Source of the DNA: Synergistaceae bacterium UBA5560
GTDB lineage: Bacteria; Synergistota; Synergistia; Synergistales; Aminiphilaceae
Assembly: GCA_002425685.1 (NCBI GenBank)
Contig: DIMS01000121.1
Span: forward strand, 1-10,469
Length of the DNA: 10,469 nucleotides
Direction of reading: 5' to 3'
Made by a program: the position numbers and the translations under genes. Within the stretch, counting starts at the first letter, position 1. Every line of letters begins with the position of its first letter. This document shows positions 6,213 through 10,469 of the stretch, one piece after another. The notes beneath the pieces are model-generated. The model did no database searches and was not told the DNA's origin. It worked only from the letters and a program-made list of their open reading frames with translations.

Positions 6213-7316
6213 CTAGTCCAGGCGTTCCCGCATGAAGAAACCGGCGGCAAGACAGAACACCAGCCCGATGGCCACCGCCGTCGGGCCGTAGGGTGAGGGT
6301 CCGGAGGCGGAGCTGGCGAGGGAGAAGTTGTGGGCGAACCCCGCTCCGACGAGCATGCCGAGGACGAAGACGCCCGCATCACCGTCTCCCTCGCCGCTCA
6401 GAATGAGCTGGCGCCCCGGGCAGCCTCCGGCGAGGGTGAAGGCGAGTCCCGCAAGCGTCATGCCGAGGAAATTCCACAGATGGTTCGTGTGGGCCACCGG
6501 TTGTCCTTCGAACCCAGGCTTGAACTGTCCGAGGGCGAGGTTGGTCGCGAAGGCGGCGAGGACGAAGGCGAGCACGCCGAAGAAGAGATGCCCGTCTCGG
6601 AGCATGAAAAGATCCCGCAGCGCCCCCACGGTGCAGAAGCGACTTCGCTGAGCCAGCCAGCCCACGGCGAGTCCCACGGCGAGGGAGAGGGTGAGCAGGG
6701 CATGTTGTGCCCCCGGGCCCTTTTCGGAGAAAAAGATGGGGCCGACGGGAGTGCCTTGTGCATCCCGACCAAAAAGCGGCGCCATCACGAGGAGAACCAT
6801 GATGGCCACTGCCGCGAGAGGCATGAGATAGCCGGCGGCGGAGAGGTTTTTCGAATTCTTGCCGAGGGAGAACCCCTTCCAGAGGAATCCGATGCCGATG
6901 CCGATGCCGGCGGAGAGGCCAGCAATGCCTGCGATGGCCGTCCAATCGCCTCCGGCGAGGCGGAGATAGGCCCGCCAGGGGCAGCCGAGAAAAATCAGGG
7001 CACCTACCATGGCGAAAAAGCCGAGAAAGAACCGCACCAGCGGTGACGAACCCGAACGGGGGCGGAATTCCCGGAAGAGCAGGGCCGAGCCGAAGGCACC
7101 GAGCACGAGTCCGGCGATTTCCGGACGGAGATACTGCACCACCGCGGCTCTGTGCAACCCGAGTCCTCCCGCGATGTCCCGGGTGAAACAGGCTACGCAG
7201 ATTCCCATGTTGCCCGGATTTCCCCACGTGACGAGAAGCGCTGCGAGCACTCCCGCAACTCCTCCGGCGAGAACGGGGCCGAGACGGGAAAGAAGCAGCT
7301 TGTCCAAAGAACGCAT
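6213..7316 (-). CDS. yedE: YedE-family putative selenium transporter
   Basis: A 367-residue polytopic inner-membrane protein of the YeeE/YedE family. Two related halves are visible, each with a Cys-bearing motif pair. The first half has GNPGNMGICVACFTRD (32-47; C40, C43) and GCPWR (111-115). The second has RSRFCTVGALRD (224-235; C228) and GCPGRQ (298-303). These cysteines line the permeation route in thiosulfate-transporting YeeE relatives. The segment LILSGEGDGDAGVFVLGMLVGAGFAHNF (304-331) and the start of the protein match my memory of the selenium-associated YedE subgroup, found with TusA/YedF proteins and selenium genes. Substrate selenium is therefore family-based, and sulfur-compound uptake remains possible. 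I chose the ATG at 7314-7316, which has AAGGTGG upstream; the frame stays open further but reads as Arg-rich non-protein sequence. It is first in an operon with the TusA-like gene. Confidence 0.9.
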   Translation of the reverse strand: MRSLDKLLLSRLGPVLAGGVAGVLAALLVTWGNPGNMGICVACFTRDIAGGLGLHRAAVVQYLRPEIAGLVLGAFGSALLFREFRPRSGSSPLVRFFLGFFAMVGALIFLGCPWRAYLRLAGGDWTAIAGIAGLSAGIGIGIGFLWKGFSLGKNSKNLSAAGYLMPLAAVAIMVLLVMAPLFGRDAQGTPVGPIFFSEKGPGAQHALLTLSLAVGLAVGWLAQRSRFCTVGALRDLFMLRDGHLFFGVLAFVLAAFATNLALGQFKPGFEGQPVAHTNHLWNFLGMTLAGLAFTLAGGCPGRQLILSGEGDGDAGVFVLGMLVGAGFAHNFSLASSASGPSPYGPTAVAIGLVFCLAAGFFMRERLD

Positions 7317-7554
7317 GATCGTCCACCTTTCTGTCCGGTGTTGTCTGTTGTGTTGTTCCACCGCCGGAATCGGAAGCCTGAGGGGGCGCCTCGTTGCCCT
7401 TGTACGATGTCGTTTCCCGGTGTGGAAGCGGAGTCGCCGGAAGGGCGATTCCATGTTCTCGAACGGAGAAGAACCAGTATCGTTTTCGAGCCTTCTTTAC
7501 AGGATGTGTCGGAGCGGTTTCCCCCTTTCGATTCCGAATCCGGTTTGCACGGCC

Positions 7555-7600
7555 GATTTTCCCGGAAAATACATAAACAAAAGACATAAAGAGTATAACT
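7555..7600 (-). promoter_or_regulatory. AT-rich patch, probable yedE promoter zone
   Basis: This is a clear local drop in GC. On the minus strand it offers TATACT (7597-7592) and TATGTA (7575-7570) as possible -10 boxes, but no matching TTGACA-like -35 at the right distance. The assignment rests mainly on composition and position upstream of yedE. Confidence 0.3.
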
Positions 7601-7603
7601 CCT

Positions 7604-7622
7604 GAAGCTCTTCGAGAGCTTC
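7604..7622. promoter_or_regulatory. Short palindrome GAAGCTCT-TCG-AGAGCTTC
   Basis: Perfect 8-base arms flank a 3-base centre, directly next to the AT-rich patch and overlapping where a yedE -35 region would fall. It could be an operator or a short hairpin. There is no T-run on the plus side. Confidence 0.3.
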
Positions 7623-7813
7623 CGAGCATGTGCCGTTCGCGTCATCCTCGCTGCTTTGCGCGGTGAAGGTGCGGAGGGTTCCGGTGATGTCCGGCCTGCC
7701 GCGAGGATCACGCGGTGAGGCGGCGGTGCTTGCGGAGCCTTTGCGGACGTGGGTGTTGTCCCGAGGCGAAGGAGCGACGGTTTCGCCGGAGAGTTTTTCT
7801 GCAAACATTTCCA

Positions 7814-7846
7814 CACTGAGGTAAAATTGTTGCACTCAGGTAAAAT
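7814..7846 (+). promoter_or_regulatory. Tandem 14-bp repeat with TAAAAT boxes upstream of pap
   Basis: CACTGAGGTAAAAT (7814-7827) and CACTCAGGTAAAAT (7833-7846) differ at one base and are offset by 19 bp. Each ends in TAAAAT, a good -10-like hexamer. They lie 24-56 bases upstream of the pap start and could be two alternative -10 regions or a pair of factor sites. No clear -35 is seen. Confidence 0.4.
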
Positions 7847-7869
7847 CCGCACGACAGGAGGGACGGGTT

Positions 7870-9459
7870 GTGCTGGACCAGGTGGATCTCAAAAAGAAAC
7901 TGGACCGAAAAACCTACAAGGAGACCGCGCCTGCGTTGCGACTCCGGCTTGCGGAACTGCAGCGGGAGGTGAAGGAGGCGGGCATGCCCGTCGTAGTGGT
8001 TTTCGAGGGATGGGAGACTTCGGGCAAAGGAACAGTGCTCAATCAACTTCTTCAGCCTCTCGACCCGAGAGGTTTCCGTGTGGAGAATGTCGGGCGTCCT
8101 GGAGAAGACGAGCGATTCCGTCCTTTTTTCTGGGCTTTCTGGCGCAGAACTCCCGCGAACGGTCGCATCGCCTTCTTCAATCGGAGCTGGTACCGTCGCG
8201 TTCTGGACGATCGGCTCACCGAAGCGCTTTCTCCGCATCGCCTCGACGAGGCGTTTCAGGAGAGCCTTGAGTTCGAGCGCCAACTGGCCCAGGAAGGAGC
8301 GCTGCTCGTCAAGTTCTTCCTCCACATCTCGAAGAAAGAGCAGAGAAAGCGTCTCAAGGCTCTTGAGGCGGAAGAGGCGACAAGCTGGCGCGTCACGAAG
8401 GAGGATTGGGAGCGGCACGAACGCTACGACGAGATGGCGGGGTATGTGGAGGAGATGCTGCTCCGCACAGATCGGGGCGAGGCTCCCTGGACGCTCGTGG
8501 AATCCCATGACCGGGAATACGCGGAGGTGAAAATCCTCGCCACGCTGGTGAAAGCCTTGGAGGAGCGGCTCGCCGCTTTGAAGGCGGATGCCTCTGGAAA
8601 AAAACATCTCCCTGACCCCGTTGCGCTTTCGCAGGAGGCTCCTGCGTCTGTCGCGGAGGGAGACGAAGCGGACCTTTCCGGGGGGGATGTGCTCCGGAAG
8701 GAAATGGACGACGTGCTCCGCCCCACCGTGCTCGGCCGGGTGGACCTGTCGAGGGATGTCTCCGTCGAAGAGTACAAGAAACAACTTCCCCGTCTTCAGG
8801 ATCGTTTTCGGGAGATTCAATACGCGCTGTACCGCGAGCGGATTCCCGTGGTGGTCCTCTTCGAGGGATGGGATGCGGCGGGTAAAGGAGGGTGCATCAA
8901 GCGCCTCACTTCGCGCCTGGATCCAAGGGGCTACGAAGTGGATCCCGTAGCGGCCCCGAACGATATCGAGCGGGCCCATCACTACCTCTGGCGTTTCTGG
9001 ACTGCCTTTCCCAAGGCCGGACACGTGGCCATCTTCGACCGAAGCTGGTACGGACGTGTTCTGGTGGAGCGCGTGGAGGGGTTTTGTTCCGAGGATGCCT
9101 GGCGGAGGGCCTACGGAGAGATTAATGAAATGGAGAATCAATGGAGTCGTTTCGGTACGGTAGTGATCAAGTTCTGGCTCCACATCGACCGGGAGGAGCA
9201 GCTCCGGCGTTTCACCGAGCGGAGCGAAACTCCCGAAAAAATGTGGAAGATCACCGAAGAGGACTGGCGGAACCGGGAGAAGTGGCCCCTTTACGAAAAA
9301 GCCGTGGAGGAGATGCTCTGGAGGACCAGCACTCCCTGTGCTCCCTGGACGGTAGTGGAGGCGAATTCCAAGGAATACGCCCGGATCAAGGTGCTCAAAA
9401 CCGTTGTCGCCGCCACGGAAGCGGCGCTGGAGGGAAGGCGAATCCCCGGCGGCGCTTGA
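7870..9459 (+). CDS. pap: Polyphosphate:AMP phosphotransferase (class II PPK2, two fused domains)
   Basis: A 529-residue cytosolic enzyme made of two PPK2 domains, the architecture of polyphosphate:AMP phosphotransferase, which makes ADP from AMP using polyphosphate. Domain 1 (about 12-235) has Walker A EGWETSGKG (46-54), Walker B-like FNRSWYRR (103-110) and a lid segment SWRVTKEDWERHERYDEM. Domain 2 (about 298-520) has Walker A EGWDAAGKG (332-340), Walker B FDRSWYGR (389-396) and the lid MWKITEEDW (458-466). An acidic, Ala-rich linker (about 240-280) joins them. In domain 1 the Walker B Asp is Asn and the loop differs, so domain 2 is probably the main catalytic one; this is inference. The start is GTG at 7870, with AGGAGG at 7856-7861 eight bases upstream. 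No gene follows closely, so it is probably monocistronic. It would link polyphosphate stores to adenylate energy charge. Confidence 0.95.
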   Translation: MLDQVDLKKKLDRKTYKETAPALRLRLAELQREVKEAGMPVVVVFEGWETSGKGTVLNQLLQPLDPRGFRVENVGRPGEDERFRPFFWAFWRRTPANGRIAFFNRSWYRRVLDDRLTEALSPHRLDEAFQESLEFERQLAQEGALLVKFFLHISKKEQRKRLKALEAEEATSWRVTKEDWERHERYDEMAGYVEEMLLRTDRGEAPWTLVESHDREYAEVKILATLVKALEERLAALKADASGKKHLPDPVALSQEAPASVAEGDEADLSGGDVLRKEMDDVLRPTVLGRVDLSRDVSVEEYKKQLPRLQDRFREIQYALYRERIPVVVLFEGWDAAGKGGCIKRLTSRLDPRGYEVDPVAAPNDIERAHHYLWRFWTAFPKAGHVAIFDRSWYGRVLVERVEGFCSEDAWRRAYGEINEMENQWSRFGTVVIKFWLHIDREEQLRRFTERSETPEKMWKITEEDWRNREKWPLYEKAVEEMLWRTSTPCAPWTVVEANSKEYARIKVLKTVVAATEAALEGRRIPGGA

Positions 9460-9635
9460 TGGTTCCCGGAACTTTTGTCCGTGTTTGCCCTGCCGGCGAA
9501 GGAAACGGGACATTTTGCATTTCCTGAAGCGACAGTCTGCGTTCGGATTCCCGCAGGAGTCTTTCCTGCAGCAAAACGATAAAACTGTGCCACAACTGGA
9601 ATGTGACAGGTCGAAGAAAGGCCTTCAGGATCAGG

Positions 9636-9791
9636 ATGGAGTGCAGGCAGTATGGAAACCATCCCGAGGGAGGAAGAATATCCGTGAACGGTGCGGAAAA
9701 AGAAACCAAAGCGACGCATCGTGAAGAAACGGAGCGAGTTGCGGTGGTGTCGCCTTCGGAAGAAGTGACGCTCCTTCGGGAGGCGGAGTGA
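9636..9791 (+). CDS. Possible small hypothetical protein (35 or 51 aa)
   Basis: A short frame ends in TGA at 9789-9791. Two starts are plausible. GTG at 9684 gives 35 residues and has GAGGGAGGAAG 8-16 bases upstream. ATG at 9636 gives 51 residues with a weaker AGGATCAGG. The shorter product (MNGAEKETKATHREETERVA, then VVSPSEEVTLLREAE) is strongly charged, Glu-rich and likely helical or disordered, with no signal peptide or known motif. The good ribosome site and codon pattern make it more credible than other short frames nearby, but chance cannot be excluded. Confidence 0.25.
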   Translation: MECRQYGNHPEGGRISVNGAEKETKATHREETERVAVVSPSEEVTLLREAE

Positions 9792-9826
9792 GAATGCATT
9801 GCACGGTACCCGGGAACTATCCTCGA

Positions 9827-9882
9827 CTGGGTCTGATGCTCTCTGGGTCCTGATTCTTTTGGGTCAGCATCATTTGGGATTC
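9827..9882. repeat. Degenerate tandem repeat with 16-bp period
   Basis: Units CTGGGTCTGATGCTCT (9827-9842), CTGGGTCCTGATTCTT (9843-9858) and TTGGGTCAGCATCATT (9859-9874) share TGGGTC at an exact 16-bp spacing. A fourth, weaker TGGGATTCATG begins at 9875. TGATGCT (9834-9840) can also pair with AGCATCA (9866-9872). It could be a factor-binding array or a decayed minisatellite upstream of the small exported-protein gene. Confidence 0.45.
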
Positions 9883-9928
9883 ATGCGGAGAGCACAAAAA
9901 AGACTTTTCTGACTCCATGAAGACTCTC

Positions 9929-9957
9929 TTTACTTTTTTCGATGGCCAAAGTATGAT
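9929..9957 (+). promoter_or_regulatory. Candidate sigma-70 promoter for the small exported protein
   Basis: TTTACT (9929-9934) and TATGAT (9952-9957) are separated by 17 bases, matching the consensus at 4/6 and 5/6 positions. The leader to the ATG at 10010 would be about 45 bases. A second AT-rich box, CATAATAT, lies at 9973-9980 but lacks a -35 at the right distance. Confidence 0.5.
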
Positions 9958-10009
9958 CGTTGCCGTTCGTGTCATAATATCAGGTTTTTCATCGGGAGGG
10001 TGGTCAATC

Positions 10010-10363
10010 ATGGGGAAAAAGCTTTTTGCGGCAGTGTTGGCGTGTCTGTTGGTGTTGTCCGGAGTCGCTTTTGCTGGAGTACAGGATTTTGAACTTGTGA
10101 ACGCAACGGGTGTGGACATCTACGAAGTGTACGTGTCTTCGGTGAAGACGAATTCCTGGGAAGAGGACATTTTGGGTGTGGATGTCCTTGAGGATGGCGA
10201 CAGTGTCACGATCAATTTCACGGGACACGAGGGATGCAAGTGGGACCTCATGGTCAAGGATTCGGACGGAAATTCCCTGACCTGGGAAAACCTCAATCTT
10301 TGCGACATCTCCGTCGTGACGCTCCATTGGGATGGTTCCAAGGCGTGGGCGGATCTGGAGTAA
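10010..10363 (+). CDS. Small exported protein of unknown function
   Basis: A 117-residue protein with a clear signal peptide: MGKK, a hydrophobic core to about residue 19, and a likely cut after AFA at 22. The mature part is about 95 residues, acidic and beta-rich, with FELVNATGVDIYEVYVS near its start, then WEEDILGVDVLEDGDSVTINF, and two cysteines (C76, C98) that could form a disulfide in the envelope. DSDGNS (84-89) resembles an acidic turn that might bind a cation, but this is only suggestive. I recall similar small exported proteins in anaerobes and Desulfovibrio-like genomes, sometimes mislabelled as an enzyme; I cannot assign a function. ATG 10010 has GGAGGG nine bases upstream, and the frame also extends upstream without a better start. 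It appears to have its own promoter and a terminator at 10423-10469. Confidence 0.85.
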   Translation: MGKKLFAAVLACLLVLSGVAFAGVQDFELVNATGVDIYEVYVSSVKTNSWEEDILGVDVLEDGDSVTINFTGHEGCKWDLMVKDSDGNSLTWENLNLCDISVVTLHWDGSKAWADLE

Positions 10364-10392
10364 CTTCGGAGAAAGGCATTCACCGGACCGGA

Positions 10393-10418
10393 GAACGAAA
10401 ACGGTTCGGAACGAAAAC
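10393..10418. repeat. Direct repeat GAACGAAAAC, two copies
   Basis: Identical 10-mers lie at 10393-10402 and 10409-10418, offset 16 bp, between the small gene's stop and its terminator hairpin. Possibly chance. Confidence 0.3.
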
Positions 10419-10422
10419 AGCG

Positions 10423-10469
10423 CGAAGCAAAGGGGAGGCCGGAAACATTCCGGCCTCCCCTTTGCTTCG
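10423..10469 (+). terminator. Perfect 20-bp-stem hairpin, probable terminator
   Basis: Bases 10423-10442 and 10450-10469 are exact 20-base complements around a 7-base loop whose ends can add two more A-T pairs. It follows the small exported-protein gene by 59 bases and lies at the very edge of the window, so any T-run after it cannot be seen. Confidence 0.7.

Larger units (their letters stand above)
7317..7869. other. 553-bp gap between divergent yedE and pap
   Basis: No convincing gene is present. Contents: an AT-rich patch at about 7555-7600, unusual for this GC-rich window and the likely promoter zone for yedE; a small palindrome at 7604-7622; a G-rich stretch at 7660-7790 with no recognisable riboswitch core; and a tandem repeat with TAAAAT boxes at 7814-7846 in front of pap. 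If yedE is transcribed from the AT-rich patch, its leader would be about 250 bases. Confidence 0.5.
9460..10009. other. 550-bp gap after pap
   Basis: No large gene is present. It holds an inverted repeat GTTCC-C-GGAAC followed by TTTTG just after the pap stop, too tight to be a good terminator. There is also a short hairpin GCAGGA/TCCTGC (9553-9569) without a T-run, a possible tiny ORF at 9636-9791, a 16-bp-period degenerate repeat (9827-9882), and a promoter-like sequence for the small exported protein at 9929-9957. Confidence 0.5.

Noticed and set aside
6379..7629. Second long minus-strand frame over yedE
   Set aside because: It is an Arg/Pro/Gly-rich out-of-frame reading of the real yedE gene.
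7660..7790. G-rich leader stretch considered as a riboswitch upstream of pap
   Set aside because: No conserved core of cobalamin, TPP, SAM, FMN or glycine riboswitches could be found, and pairing is not clearly organised.
7708..9513. Minus-strand open frame of 601 codons antisense to pap
   Set aside because: The plus strand carries two complete PPK2 domains; the antisense product has no recognisable motif and is a codon-bias artefact.
9553..9569. Hairpin GCAGGA/TCCTGC considered as the pap terminator
   Set aside because: Only six pairs, about 95 bases after the stop, and no T-run follows on the plus strand.
1..10469. CRISPR arrays, tRNA/rRNA genes, transposases, integrases, toxin-antitoxin pairs
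   Set aside because: No regularly spaced repeat-spacer pattern, no tRNA-like cloverleaf and no mobile-element protein was recognised on either strand.

Overview
This is a moderately GC-rich bacterial chromosomal segment holding eight well-supported protein genes, with no RNA genes, insertion sequences or CRISPR array recognised. The start sites carry strong Shine-Dalgarno sequences and several genes use GTG or TTG starts. The gene content (a YedE-type selenium-linked transporter with a TusA-like partner, a class II PPK2, a K+/H+ antiporter, and a small exported two-cysteine protein) is compatible with an anaerobic bacterium such as a member of Synergistota. That assignment is an inference; nothing in the window is diagnostic.

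Layout. Bases 1-78 hold a possible terminator for an upstream gene. At 79-1293 (minus) lies an MFS transporter. A gene-poor stretch of about 1.1 kb follows, with a 20-bp inverted repeat, an imperfect ~51-bp duplication and several hairpins. A rightward cluster comes next: an exported calcineurin-like phosphoesterase (start uncertain, about 2381-3265), a membrane-anchored GT51 transglycosylase-like protein (3406-4113) and a NhaP2-type potassium/proton antiporter (4142-5686). The last two are only 28 bp apart and probably co-transcribed; the cluster ends in a 15-bp-stem terminator at 5700-5748.

A 53-nt near-perfect hairpin at 5817-5869 separates this cluster from a leftward pair: yedE (6213-7316) followed 32 bp downstream by an 80-aa TusA/YedF-like protein (5938-6180). 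The pair is probably a selenium or sulfur uptake and carrier unit. A 553-bp gap with an AT-rich patch (likely yedE promoter zone) and a tandem 14-bp repeat carrying TAAAAT boxes divides it from the rightward gene pap (7870-9459), a two-domain polyphosphate:AMP phosphotransferase. After another ~550-bp gap with a possible tiny ORF and a 16-bp-period degenerate repeat comes a small exported protein (10010-10363). The window ends within or at a perfect 20-bp-stem hairpin, probably that gene's terminator.

The clearest oddities are a GT51 protein lacking the usual motif-III glutamate, a YedE partner lacking the DsrE-like second half of YedF, an Asp-to-Asn difference in the N-terminal Walker B of Pap, and several unexplained intergenic repeats. 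I found no convincing multi-gene novel defence or mobile system.
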